A DNA stretch of 64,000 nt, taken from positions 32,357 through 96,356 of the forward strand of contig NZ_MLCE01000002.1 of NCBI RefSeq assembly GCF_002300165.1, given 5' to 3'. The DNA comes from Streptomyces sp. Tue6028 (GTDB lineage Bacteria > Actinomycetota > Actinomycetes > Streptomycetales > Streptomycetaceae). The position numbers and the translations under genes were made by a program. A model generated the notes under the pieces. The model was not told the DNA's origin. It did not search any database and was given only the letters and a program-made list of their open reading frames with translations. This document shows positions 28,796-37,013 of this stretch, one piece after another. How positions within the stretch are numbered: position 1 is the stretch's first letter; every line of letters starts with the position of its first letter.

Positions 28796-30013
28796 GTGAA
28801 CAGATTCGTGGCCGCGGAGCGGGCCTTGCGCACGGCGGCACCCCACCAGTTGCTGGACGCGGTCCGTGCCGTGCTGTGCCGTCATTACGCGGCCGAGTCC
28901 GTCGAACTCTTCATGGCCGACTACGGACTCACCGTGCTCCAGCCCGTCTCCGTCCTGCCGCACACCCTCGAACCCGTGGGAGTGCACAGCAGCCCGCAGG
29001 GCCGGGCCTTCGGCGCCCAGGAGACCTTCGTCGAACCGCACAGCGGCGACCGCCGTCAGGTGCACCTCCCGGTGACGGTGCGCGGCGACCGGCTCGGCGT
29101 CCTGTCCGTCATGCTGCCCCTGAGGGCCTGCGGCACCGAAGCGCTGGCCGAGCTCGCCGACGTCGCGGAAGTCCTCGCGCACGAGGTGCTCGTGGCCGAA
29201 CGGGACACCGACCTGTACCTCCAGGCACGCCGCAAGGACCGGCTGACCCTGGCGGCCGAGATGCAGTGGCAACTGCTCCCGGGCCGTTCCTGCTCGCGGC
29301 CCGAGTACGAACTCGGCGCCCAACTGGAGCCCGCCTACGCCATCTTCGGCGACAACTTCGACTGGTCGTCCAGCGCCGACCGTCTGCTGCTCTACATCAC
29401 CAACGGGATGGGCGAGGGCATCGAGGCCTCGCTGCTGACCAATCTGGGCATCAACGCGCTGCGCAACGCCCGGCGCGCGGGCATCCCCCTCCACGACCAG
29501 GCGGCCCTCGCCGACCAGGCGATCTACGCCCGGTACCGTGGCTCCTCGTACCTGTCGGTCCTCATGCTGGACTTCGACCTGTCCACGGGACGCATGCGGG
29601 TCATCGACGCGGGCTCGCCCCAGATGGTGCGGCTGCGCGGCAGGACCGTCGAGCGGGTCGACTTCGAGGCGCAGCTGCCGCTGGGCATGTTCGAGGAGAC
29701 CGACTACATCGTGCAGGAGTTCGAGGTGGAACCCGGCGACCGACTGCTGTTCGTCAGTGACGGCGTGTACGCGGTCACCGGGCCGGGCGGCGAGAAGTAC
29801 GGGGAGAAGGCGCTGGCCAAGGCGATCACCTCCACGAGACTGCTGCCCGCCACCGAGGTGCCGCGCGCCGTCCTGCGTGAGCTGTCGGGGCACCGCGGCA
29901 GGCCCAAGCCGGAGGACGACGCCCTGGTGGTGTGCCTGGACTGGCACGGTCGCCCGCCGGCCGGGGAAGCGGGCCCGGAGAACGACCCCGGGCGGGTCAC
30001 CGGAACCCCCTGA
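28796..30013 (+). CDS. SpoIIE-family phosphatase with altered metal-binding residues
   Basis: 405 residues from the GTG at 28796. Residues 1-135 form a GAF-like domain (ELFMADYGLTVLQPV, VTVRGDRLGVLSVML) and residues 160-395 a PP2C/SpoIIE fold. The usual GGDWYD is FGDNFDW (about 184-190), and the usual GDV-GHG is TNGMGEG with N203 in place of the metal-binding Asp. The later SDGVYAV and DDALVVCL Asp residues are kept. The enzyme may be inactive, use another geometry or serve as a binding protein. It is divergent from the MarR gene and upstream of the rsbR-like operon, so it belongs to the same stress circuit. Confidence 0.85.
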   Translation: MNRFVAAERALRTAAPHQLLDAVRAVLCRHYAAESVELFMADYGLTVLQPVSVLPHTLEPVGVHSSPQGRAFGAQETFVEPHSGDRRQVHLPVTVRGDRLGVLSVMLPLRACGTEALAELADVAEVLAHEVLVAERDTDLYLQARRKDRLTLAAEMQWQLLPGRSCSRPEYELGAQLEPAYAIFGDNFDWSSSADRLLLYITNGMGEGIEASLLTNLGINALRNARRAGIPLHDQAALADQAIYARYRGSSYLSVLMLDFDLSTGRMRVIDAGSPQMVRLRGRTVERVDFEAQLPLGMFEETDYIVQEFEVEPGDRLLFVSDGVYAVTGPGGEKYGEKALAKAITSTRLLPATEVPRAVLRELSGHRGRPKPEDDALVVCLDWHGRPPAGEAGPENDPGRVTGTP

Positions 30014-30065
30014 AGATGATCTCCACGAGCCGAGCGGGTGTCGTCCGCGCGCAGGCCGTGGCTAC

Positions 30066-30104
30066 AGTTGTCGCACGACAAGAGATCACGCCGGGGCAGT
30101 TGTC
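30066..30104 (+). promoter_or_regulatory. MarR-type operator region before the rsbR-like operon
   Basis: AGTTGTC-GCAC-GACAA at 30066-30081 shares its arms with the perfect palindrome at 28007-28024. A second AGTTGTC half-site lies at 30098-30104, exactly 32 nt further, about three helical turns. A TACAGT -10-like box at 30063-30068 overlaps the first arm. The operon start is at 30147. Confidence 0.6.
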
Positions 30105-30146
30105 CCGGCGCCGGCAGGCGTACACACATCCGAAGGAGACGAGCAG

Positions 30147-31046
30147 GTGGCGGACCACGAGGCAGCGGGAGAGCGGAATTCGTCGGCACAGGAGGTGGGG
30201 GAGTTCCTGCGTCGCCGACGCGAGCAGATCGCCCAGCGCTGGGCCGACGAGACGCTGTTCCGCACCGTCTTCACGATGTCCCGGGACGAGGCCGTGGAGG
30301 CCTGCCGGGCCGTGGTGGAGGCGCTGGCCGCGGTGGCCGTGGCGGACCAGGTCGACAACCTGGGTGCGGCGGGCTTCATCGCCGTGCGCGACCAGCTCGG
30401 ACGCATGGTGGCGTCGCGCACCCGCACGGGAGCCGGTTCCACCCAGATCGCGGACGAGGTGGCCGCGCTGCGGACGCCGGTCGCCGAACTGCTGCGCTCC
30501 GAGCTCGAGGGCTCGCCCTCCGGCCGGACCGAGGAGTGTTCGGTCACCCTCACCGCCCTGATGGGAACCCTGCGGCTGGTCGTCCTGGAGACGGCGCTCA
30601 ACGCGGGACAGGAACTCATCGACCGACAGCGCCTCCAGCTGCTGGAGGTGGCCACCCCCGTCATCAAACTCTGGGACGGCGTCGTCGCCGTCCCGCTGAT
30701 CGGCACCCTGGACAGCGCACGCAGCCAGGTCGTGATGGAGAGCCTGCTCGACGCCGTCGTCAGCCAGCAGGCCCGGTTCGCCATCCTGGACATCACCGGG
30801 GTGCCGACCGTGGACTCCCTCGTCGCCCAGCACCTGATGAAGACCGTGGCGGCAGCCCGCCTCATGGGGGCCGAGTGCATCGTGTCGGGCATCCGCCCCG
30901 CCATCGCCCAGACCATCGTCCACCTCGGCATCGACCTCGGATCGGTGATCACCCGGGCCAGCCTCGCCGATGCGCTCGCGTACGCGCTGCACGAGCAGGG
31001 CAGCGTGGTCGTGGACAGGAACCGCACCGGTACGAGCGCCCGATGA
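30147..31046 (+). CDS. rsbR: RsbR-like stressosome scaffold protein
   Basis: 299 residues from the GTG at 30147 (AAGGAG 8 nt upstream). An N-terminal non-haem-globin-like RsbR domain (about 1-150) begins with VGEFLRRRREQIAQRWADE. A C-terminal STAS domain (about 165-290) carries LLEVATPVIKLWDGVVAVPLIGTLD, the hallmark of RsbR proteins. The phosphosite region reads GVPTVDS with S224; Bacillus RsbR has Thr there. It is the first gene of a five-gene coupled operon whose members overlap by 4 nt, and it would form the stressosome core with RsbS. Confidence 0.9.
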   Translation: MADHEAAGERNSSAQEVGEFLRRRREQIAQRWADETLFRTVFTMSRDEAVEACRAVVEALAAVAVADQVDNLGAAGFIAVRDQLGRMVASRTRTGAGSTQIADEVAALRTPVAELLRSELEGSPSGRTEECSVTLTALMGTLRLVVLETALNAGQELIDRQRLQLLEVATPVIKLWDGVVAVPLIGTLDSARSQVVMESLLDAVVSQQARFAILDITGVPTVDSLVAQHLMKTVAAARLMGAECIVSGIRPAIAQTIVHLGIDLGSVITRASLADALAYALHEQGSVVVDRNRTGTSAR

Positions 31047-31462
31047 CCGGCCCGATCCACGGCTCTCCGGGCGCCCATGTGCCCGTGCTCAAACTCGGCG
31101 GCATCCTGCTGGTCACGCTCCAGGGCGAGTTGCACGACCGCGCCGCCGAACAACTCCAGCAGGACATCGGCGAGGCCATCGAGGCCAGTTCCGTCACCGG
31201 CGTCGTCATCGACATCTCCGGCGTCGAGATCGTCGACTCGTTCCTGGGCCGTGTGTTCGCGGAGATCGCCGCCCAGGCGAAACTGCTCGCGGCGCAGACG
31301 GTCGTCGCGGGCATGCGGCCCGCCGTCGCCATCACCCTGGTCGAGCTGGGCCTCACCCTGCCCGGTCTGCGCACCGCGCTCGATGCCCAGCAGGCCATGC
31401 TGATGCTCGACCCGGCGTCCGTGCCCGTCCCCCACAGTCCAGTACGCCGGGAGAGCCCGTGA
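31043..31462 (+). CDS. rsbS: RsbS-like STAS protein
   Basis: 139 residues forming a single STAS domain: VPVLKLGGILLVTLQGELHD, then VVIDISGVEIVDSFLGRVFAEIA. Ser66 in the DSF motif corresponds to the Ser of RsbS phosphorylated by RsbT. The ATG overlaps the rsbR-like stop as ATGA, so the two core proteins are translationally coupled. The roughly 20-residue tail after the domain (DPASVPVPHSPVRR) is short and Pro-rich. Unphosphorylated RsbS would hold the RsbT kinase in the complex. Confidence 0.92.
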   Translation: MTGPIHGSPGAHVPVLKLGGILLVTLQGELHDRAAEQLQQDIGEAIEASSVTGVVIDISGVEIVDSFLGRVFAEIAAQAKLLAAQTVVAGMRPAVAITLVELGLTLPGLRTALDAQQAMLMLDPASVPVPHSPVRRESP

Positions 31463-31905
31463 CGGAAACTTCCGGCTCCGTCACCGCCTGCCTGCCGATC
31501 CACTCGGACATGGATCTCGCGTGGGTGCGCCAGCACGTACGCCAGACAGCGGCCCAGCTCGGATTCGGCCTCGTCGAGCAGACGAAGCTGGTCACCGCGG
31601 CGAGCGAACTCGCCCGCAACACCCTGGTGCACGGCGGAGGAGGCCAGGTCGAGTCCACCGCCCTGACGAGCGGGATCTCTCGGGGGCTGCGTCTGACGTT
31701 CCGGGACGAGGGGCCCGGCATCACCGACATCCAGCGGGCACTCAGCGACGGTTACACCTCCGGCGGGGGCCTGGGGCTGGGACTGGGCGGAGCCCGGCGC
31801 CTGGTCCACGAGTTCTCCATCGACAGCCGTCCCGACGAGGGCACCGCCGTCACGGTGATCTGCTGGGTCGGCGGTGCGCCCCACCCGCGTCAGGAGGGCC
31901 GATGA
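31459..31905 (+). CDS. rsbT: RsbT-like serine kinase
   Basis: 148 residues from the GTG at 31459, which overlaps the rsbS stop as GTGA. GHKL-type ATPase: N-box SELARNTLVHGGGG, G1 box RDEGPGI, a Gly-rich lid SGGGLGLGLGGARRLV. RsbT phosphorylates RsbR and RsbS under stress and is thereby released to activate a downstream phosphatase, here probably the GAF-SpoIIE protein at 32972. It is complete and keeps all the nucleotide-binding motifs. Confidence 0.92.
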   Translation: MTETSGSVTACLPIHSDMDLAWVRQHVRQTAAQLGFGLVEQTKLVTAASELARNTLVHGGGGQVESTALTSGISRGLRLTFRDEGPGITDIQRALSDGYTSGGGLGLGLGGARRLVHEFSIDSRPDEGTAVTVICWVGGAPHPRQEGR

Positions 31906-32975
31906 CGCGTGTGTGGGACATCCCCGTCCACGACTCCACCCGGGTCCGCGACGTCCGGGTGGCCGCCGAGGCCGCGTCCGGCCACGCCGGACTCGACCAG
32001 GGCCGCACGGCCGTGGCCGCGCTCGTCGCCACGGAACTCGCCACCAACCTGCTCAAGCACGCGGGCGGCGGTCAGATCCTGATCGACACCCCGGTGGCCG
32101 ACCTCTCGGTCTCCGGCGACGAGCGGGGACCCGGGCTCCAGATCGTGGCGCTCGACCACGGACCGGGCATGGCCGACCTCACGGCGGCGCTGCGCGACGG
32201 GTATTCGACGACGGCCTCGCTGGGCGCCGGACTCGGCACCTGCCGTCGTGTCGCCGACGGCTTCGGCGTGCACACGGTGCCGGGGCAGGGCACGGTGGCG
32301 GTGGCCCGCGTCCACGCGGCCCGCGGGGACCAGCAGACCGGACGTGTCCCCGCGGCGGGCTCGCCGGTGCGGGCGGGCGGCGTCAACATCCCGCTCCGGG
32401 CGGCCGAGCACTCCGGCGACGCCTGGGCCTGCGTACGCTCGGGCGACTTCGTGACCCTGTTGCTGGCCGACGGGCTCGGCCACGGCCCGGCCGCCGCGGA
32501 AGCCTCCGACGCGGCCGTACGACTCCTGCGCCACTGTGCCCACCTGCCTCCGCCGGACCTGCTCGGGGAGTTGCACGGCGCGCTGCGCGACACCCGGGGA
32601 GCAGCGATCGCGGTGGCCCGGCTCGATCTCACCGCCGGACAACTGGACTTCGCCGGCATCGGCAACGTCGGCGCCCGGCTGGGCGCCGACGGCACCTGGC
32701 GGCCGCTGCTGTCGCACCCCGGAATCGTGGGCGCGCATCGTCCGGCCCGGCTGCCCGGCTCCCGGACTCCCTGGACCTCCGACAGCGTGCTCGTCCTGCA
32801 CAGCGACGGTCTGCCCAGCCGCTGGGCTCCCCCGCCCGTCGCCTCCCTGGCCTCGCTGGACCCCGCCGTGTCGGCAGCCGTGATCGTGCGCGATTCGAGC
32901 AGTGCGGCGCGCCCCGTGCGGGACGACACCACCGTGGCCGTGCTGAACCCCACCTCACTGGACCCTCAGACATGA
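31902..32975 (+). CDS. RsbT-like kinase fused to RsbX-like PP2C phosphatase
   Basis: 357 residues. Residues 1-140 form a second GHKL ATPase (TELATNLLKHAGGG, DHGPGMADL, SLGAGLGTCRRV). Residues 155-350 form a small SpoIIE/PP2C domain like RsbX (VTLLLADGLGHGPAAAEAS, LDFAGIGNVGARL, LVLHSDGLPSRW, RDDTTVAVL). Asp residues at the metal positions are present. Joining a possible kinase to the resetting phosphatase in one chain would let the same protein drive phosphorylation and dephosphorylation of RsbR/RsbS. This layout occurs in other actinobacterial rsb operons. The ATG overlaps the rsbT-like stop (ATGA). Confidence 0.88.
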   Translation: MTRVWDIPVHDSTRVRDVRVAAEAASGHAGLDQGRTAVAALVATELATNLLKHAGGGQILIDTPVADLSVSGDERGPGLQIVALDHGPGMADLTAALRDGYSTTASLGAGLGTCRRVADGFGVHTVPGQGTVAVARVHAARGDQQTGRVPAAGSPVRAGGVNIPLRAAEHSGDAWACVRSGDFVTLLLADGLGHGPAAAEASDAAVRLLRHCAHLPPPDLLGELHGALRDTRGAAIAVARLDLTAGQLDFAGIGNVGARLGADGTWRPLLSHPGIVGAHRPARLPGSRTPWTSDSVLVLHSDGLPSRWAPPPVASLASLDPAVSAAVIVRDSSSAARPVRDDTTVAVLNPTSLDPQT

Positions 32976-34741
32976 CGCAGACCTGGCAGATCACCACAGT
33001 CGACGACGCGGCCCGGGCCCGCGTCGCCACGGCCCGGCTCGCCGCCGCCCACGGTGTCTCCCCCCTCGACCGCACACGCCTCGTCACCGCCCTCGGCGCG
33101 CAGCTGCGTCAGTGCCTCGTCAAGGGCGGCAGCTGGCAGTTGACGCTGCGGACCACGGCGCCCACGGCCGGGGAGCGCGGCGGGCGGCTCACGGCCGTCG
33201 TCCGTCAGCAGGAGGCGAACGGCTCGGCGGACAAGCCGGGTTGGCAGGCCTCGGTCGGCCTCCCGGACGGCGGCAGCGGCGCGATCCCGGCACAACTGCC
33301 CGGCGGCCGCACGGTCCTGGCCGATGCCCTGCTCAGCGCCGACGAGGACACCTCGCTGGTCCTGGACAAGCTCGCCGAGCAGGAGGAACTGGTCGCCTTC
33401 CACCGGGAGGAACTGCACCAGACCAACCAGGGCGTCCTGGCGCTGCACGCGGAACTCGACGCGGCCGGGCGCGTGCAGCGCGAGCTGTTCACCGCCGAAC
33501 GCGAGGCCCGTACGGAGGCAGAGAGCGCCCGGCACAGACTGACGTTCCTCGCCGACGCCAGCGCGGACCTCACCGCCTCGCTCAACCATGAGGAGATCCT
33601 GCACCGCCTGCCGGAACTCCTGGTGCCCGCCTACGCCCAGAGCGCCGAGGTGTGGCTCTTCACCGAGGAGAGCACGGGCCACAAGCAGGACCCCCACGCC
33701 GCGGCCGCCGTCGCCGCCGCGCGCACCGGCCGCCCCCAGTACGCCGCCGACCACCCGGGCGGTCTGCCGGGCGTGGACGACCATCCGCCCTCGGCACTGC
33801 ACCCGACGCAGGCCCTGCTGTGCATCCCGCTGTCGGCCCGCACCGCGCCCCTGGGGGTGGTGACGCTGACGTCGCCGCAGGAGCGGTGGAACTCCGACGA
33901 CGTCATCATGCTCGTCGAACTCGCCCGCCGGGCCGGCATCGCGATAGACCACGCCCAGCGCTTCGAGCACAGCCGGGACATCGCGGAGACGCTGCAACGC
34001 GCCCTTCTCACCGACCTGCCGACCACCCCCGGCCTCAGCCTCGCTGCGCGCTACCTCCCGGCCACCCACGGCCTGAACATCGGCGGTGACTGGTACGACG
34101 CCTTCCGGCAGCCCGACGGGGGCCTGGTGGCGGTCATGGGCGACGTCACCGGCCACGGCCTGCACGCGGCCGTCATGATGAGCCAGTTGCGCACCGCGCT
34201 GCGCGCCTACGCGGTCGCCGGAGGCACACCGGGCCGGCTGCTCACCCAACTGCACTCGTTCCTGCACCACTTGCAGCCCGACCTGTACGCGACCGCGGTC
34301 ATCGCCCGCTTCCATCCCGACGAGACGACCGTCACCTGGGCCGCCGCCGGACATCCGCCACCGGTGCTGCGCGGCCCGGACGGCCGGGTGCGGGTCCTGG
34401 AGGCCAAGCCGGGCGCGATGCTGGGCATACCGCTGCACCAGGACATCCGCGACCACACGGAACACATGCCGCCGGGGTCGACGCTCGCCCTGTACACGGA
34501 CGGTCTGGTGGAGCGCCGGGCCCAGGGCATCGACCCGGGCATCCGGCGCCTGGCCGACACGCTCGGGGCCCAGCGCACCTCCGACCTGGAACACCGTCTG
34601 GAGCGAGCGGCCGACCTCATCCTGGATCCGATGCTGTACGACTCGCAGCGGGACGACGACGTCTGTCTGCTCCTGTGTCACGTCGGCGGGTCGTCGGTCA
34701 CTGCGCCGTCGGTGGACGGGGCGCGCGAGGCCTCCGCCTGA
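32972..34741 (+). CDS. GAF-SpoIIE phosphatase, operon output
   Basis: 589 residues. The N-terminus (1-130) is a degenerate RsbT/RsbW-like ATPase that lacks clear N and G boxes. A coiled coil follows (about 132-190, VLDKLAEQEELVAFHREELHQTN), then a GAF domain (about 200-330) and a SpoIIE phosphatase (about 350-570). The phosphatase keeps GGDWYD, GDVTGHG, ALYTDGLVE and DDDVCLLL. The order matches an RsbU-type output enzyme that would be switched on by a released kinase and dephosphorylate a STAS anti-anti-sigma factor such as the one at 27579. The ATG overlaps the previous stop. It is the last gene of the operon. Confidence 0.9.
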   Translation: MTQTWQITTVDDAARARVATARLAAAHGVSPLDRTRLVTALGAQLRQCLVKGGSWQLTLRTTAPTAGERGGRLTAVVRQQEANGSADKPGWQASVGLPDGGSGAIPAQLPGGRTVLADALLSADEDTSLVLDKLAEQEELVAFHREELHQTNQGVLALHAELDAAGRVQRELFTAEREARTEAESARHRLTFLADASADLTASLNHEEILHRLPELLVPAYAQSAEVWLFTEESTGHKQDPHAAAAVAAARTGRPQYAADHPGGLPGVDDHPPSALHPTQALLCIPLSARTAPLGVVTLTSPQERWNSDDVIMLVELARRAGIAIDHAQRFEHSRDIAETLQRALLTDLPTTPGLSLAARYLPATHGLNIGGDWYDAFRQPDGGLVAVMGDVTGHGLHAAVMMSQLRTALRAYAVAGGTPGRLLTQLHSFLHHLQPDLYATAVIARFHPDETTVTWAAAGHPPPVLRGPDGRVRVLEAKPGAMLGIPLHQDIRDHTEHMPPGSTLALYTDGLVERRAQGIDPGIRRLADTLGAQRTSDLEHRLERAADLILDPMLYDSQRDDDVCLLLCHVGGSSVTAPSVDGAREASA

Positions 34742-34807
34742 CCGTGCAGGGGGCTGACCGTACGACGGGCTGACCGTACGGGGGGACGGGCCCGCTCCCG
34801 ATCGGGG

Positions 34808-35506
34808 CTACTCGTCCGCCCCGTTGCCGGCGCCGGGAGAGTGGCGGGCGTCTCGGAACGCCCGCAACCCCACGTCCAGCGCGGTCCGTTGGACAGGGCT
34901 CATGGCCGCCAGGACGGCGGACAGGCCCAGCGTCCTGCGCTCACCGATCTCCGTGAGGAGCCGGCCGCCCTGTGGCGTGAGCAGGAGTTGCAGAGCGCGC
35001 CGGTTGTGGGGATGCGGGACGCGCTGCACCAGACCCGCGGCCTCCAGGCGATCGCACAGCCGGCTCGCGGCGGGCAGTGCGATGCCGACCATGTCGGCCA
35101 GTTCGGTGAGGTTGAGTTCGGAGCGGCCCCCGACGGCCTTCAGTGCCTTCAACTGGTGTGCGGACAGCCGGGGGGTGACCATCTCGCCCGAGGAGGTCCA
35201 CAGTTCGACGAGGCTCTCCACGGCGTCGGCGATCCGGCCCGCCACGGCTTCCGGGCGGCTTCCCGGTCCCAGGCGGCTTCCCTGTTCCAGGGGACTCCCC
35301 TGTCCCAGGCGGCTTCCCGGCTCCAGGGGGCTGCCGGGTTCCGGGCGGCGGCCCGCGTCGTGTCGGCTCCCGGGCTCCGGCTGACTGCCCGCGTGGTGTC
35401 GGCTCCCGGGCCCCGGACGACCGCCCGCGTCCCTACGGCTTCCGGGCTCCGGGCGACGGTGGTCTCCGGGCTCCACGCCGTGCTGCACGTCCCCGTCATC
35501 CGCCAC
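34808..35506 (-). CDS. MarR family regulator with repeat-encoded N-terminal extension
   Basis: 232 residues if started at the GTG at 35506. Residues 90-225 form a normal MarR winged helix (SAHQLKALKAVGGRSELNLTELADMVGIALPAASRLCDRLEAAGLVQRV). The first 85 residues are low complexity, with repeated PGSR/PGSPLE-type units of six and twelve residues encoded by tandem repeats. Conventional MarR proteins would begin near VAGRIADAV, where an in-frame GTG also exists, so the extension may be untranslated. If translated it would be a flexible, basic arm. It is convergent with the rsb operon. Confidence 0.75.
   Translation of the reverse strand: MADDGDVQHGVEPGDHRRPEPGSRRDAGGRPGPGSRHHAGSQPEPGSRHDAGRRPEPGSPLEPGSRLGQGSPLEQGSRLGPGSRPEAVAGRIADAVESLVELWTSSGEMVTPRLSAHQLKALKAVGGRSELNLTELADMVGIALPAASRLCDRLEAAGLVQRVPHPHNRRALQLLLTPQGGRLLTEIGERRTLGLSAVLAAMSPVQRTALDVGLRAFRDARHSPGAGNGADE
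35254..35343. repeat. Tandem 18-nt repeats, five copies
   Basis: Units start at 35254, 35272, 35290, 35308 and 35326, each 18 nt and similar to GGCGGCTTCCCGGTCCCA. The period is a multiple of three, so copy number can change without shifting the MarR frame. Encodes PGSRLG/PGSPLE-like hexapeptides on the minus strand. Confidence 0.8.
35351..35458. repeat. Tandem 36-nt repeats, three copies
   Basis: Units at 35351, 35387 and 35423 all begin GCCCGCGT and share a GGCTCCCGGG-type core. 36 nt is twice the neighbouring 18-nt period, which suggests higher-order duplication. In frame with the MarR gene, giving twelve-residue units. Confidence 0.75.
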
Positions 35507-35619
35507 GGGTCATCACGCGCTCCCCCAGGGCCGGTTCGCGGCACGCTCCCGGCCGACGGAGGGCTCCGTCACGGCGGGTGTCGCTGCTGGATCGCGAATG
35601 ATGCTTCGTCCTCGGGTTC

Positions 35620-36030
35620 TCAGAAGGGCACGACGGCGCGGACGGTCTTGCCGTCCGGGCGGAAGTTCACGGTCAGTTCGGCGGACAGACGCCGCACCAT
35701 GGGCCAGCCGAAGCCGCCCTGTCCCGTGTAGTCCACGCGCCGCGGACGGGGTGGCGAAGGGTCCTCGTCGGAGACGGATATGCCGACCCCGTACCCCATG
35801 TCCTGGAGGGCGACGCTGCACCAGCGGCCGCGCGCGTGGCGTACGGCGTTGGTCACCAGTTCCGACACCACCAGCGTGATGGCCTCGACGACGTCCCGCG
35901 GCACGTGCCCCGGCAGGCCGCCGACGAACGTCCGCACCATACGTCGTGCGCGTTCCGCCGCCTGTGGCTCGCGCTCCAGCCTCGCATCGCAGACCGAGCC
36001 GGAGTCAGGGAGCGGTTCGACGGTCGTCAT
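35620..36030 (-). CDS. Anti-sigma-type HATPase (RsbW/SpoIIAB-like)
   Basis: 136 residues from the ATG at 36030 (GGGAGG at good spacing). Compact GHKL fold: LVVSELVTNAVRHARG (N-box), ISVSDEDPSPP in the G1 position, GQGGFGWPMVRRLS (lid) and VRAVVPF at the end. G1 is degenerate (no DxGxG), as in many Streptomyces anti-sigma kinases. It would bind a sigma factor or a STAS protein such as that at 27579. No sigma factor gene is visible in the window. Confidence 0.86.
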   Translation of the reverse strand: MTTVEPLPDSGSVCDARLEREPQAAERARRMVRTFVGGLPGHVPRDVVEAITLVVSELVTNAVRHARGRWCSVALQDMGYGVGISVSDEDPSPPRPRRVDYTGQGGFGWPMVRRLSAELTVNFRPDGKTVRAVVPF

Positions 36031-36293
36031 GCCTCGGCCTCCCTCGCCGTGTCGATGTCGTGCACCGCGTGCACGCGACGCCACCCGGTGTCCGGCCGAC
36101 GTGCCGGGCGGGCTGCAGCCCTCCTTCCCACCTCCGGCAAGCCCATGTCATGAGATCACTCACCTTCACATCCCGGTCACACCTGGGCACCGCGCCGCAG
36201 GATCCCGGGCGCCCCGCGAGCGGTGCCCCGAGGCCGGGCGGCCACCCGTCGGACCGGTTGGGCAGCGTCTCCTCACCCGGGCCCCGGCACCGG

Positions 36294-37013
36294 CTACGCG
36301 GGCCTCTCGCCTGTCTCGCAGATGCGGCGGGCGATCTCGCGCAGCTTGATGTTGTGGTCCTGCGAGGCCTTCTTCAGGACCTTGAAGGCGTCGTCCTCGC
36401 TCAGGCCGTGCCGCTCCATGAGGATGCCCATCGCCTCGCCGATCTCGTGACGGGTCTCCAGGGCGTGCCCGAGCTGCTGGTGGGTGCGGGCGGCGGAGAA
36501 GGCGACGGCCGCGTGGGAGGCGAGTATCCAGCCGGCGGTCTGGGCCGACTCGTCGAAGGTGCGCGGCACCCGGGAGTACACGTTCAGCGCGCCGAGCTCG
36601 TCCTCGGCCGTGAAGAGCAGGAAGCCCATCATGCTGCCCATGCCGAGCTTCCTCAGCTCGGGCGCGAAGCTCGACCACCGCTCGTGCGGCCGGCGCAGGT
36701 CCTCGATGGCGTAGAGCTGCTGCCGGTCGGTGACGGCGTCGAAGCACGGGCCCTCGCGCAGATCCTGCTGGATCCGGTCCGCCATGCGCACCACGTCGCT
36801 GGTCGCCGCCAGGGCGCTGACCTCGCCCCGGCGCACCGTGAGGATGCCGGCCTCGTCGCATCCGTTGATCAGTACGGTCGCGTGCTCGACGATCCGGTCC
36901 AAGGTGGCCTGGACCGAATCCTGAGCGAGCAGATCACGTGCCATGTCCGCCAGGGCGACGGAGAACTCCTGCCACACTTCGCCGGACTCGTGCGCCATGT
37001 CCCACCTGTTCAT
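36294..37013 (-). CDS. GAF-ANTAR RNA-binding antiterminator-like regulator
   Basis: 239 residues. A GAF domain (about 25-170; CDEAGILTVRRGEVSALAATSD, GALNVYSRVPRTFDES) is followed by an ANTAR domain (about 180-235; LETRHEIGEAMGILMERHGLSEDDAFKVLKKASQDHNIKLREIARRI). ANTAR proteins bind two-hairpin RNA motifs to prevent termination. No two-hairpin target was recognised nearby. The start is the ATG at 37013, with an ATG at 36998 as an alternative. It sits among partner-switching genes, so signalling is likely, but ligand and target are unknown. Confidence 0.93.
   Translation of the reverse strand: MNRWDMAHESGEVWQEFSVALADMARDLLAQDSVQATLDRIVEHATVLINGCDEAGILTVRRGEVSALAATSDVVRMADRIQQDLREGPCFDAVTDRQQLYAIEDLRRPHERWSSFAPELRKLGMGSMMGFLLFTAEDELGALNVYSRVPRTFDESAQTAGWILASHAAVAFSAARTHQQLGHALETRHEIGEAMGILMERHGLSEDDAFKVLKKASQDHNIKLREIARRICETGERPA

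Noticed and set aside
31874..34741. A 955-codon frame spanning two rsb genes
   Set aside because: Its first part is an off-frame reading of the kinase-phosphatase fusion; only the segment from the ATG at 32972 is a real gene.
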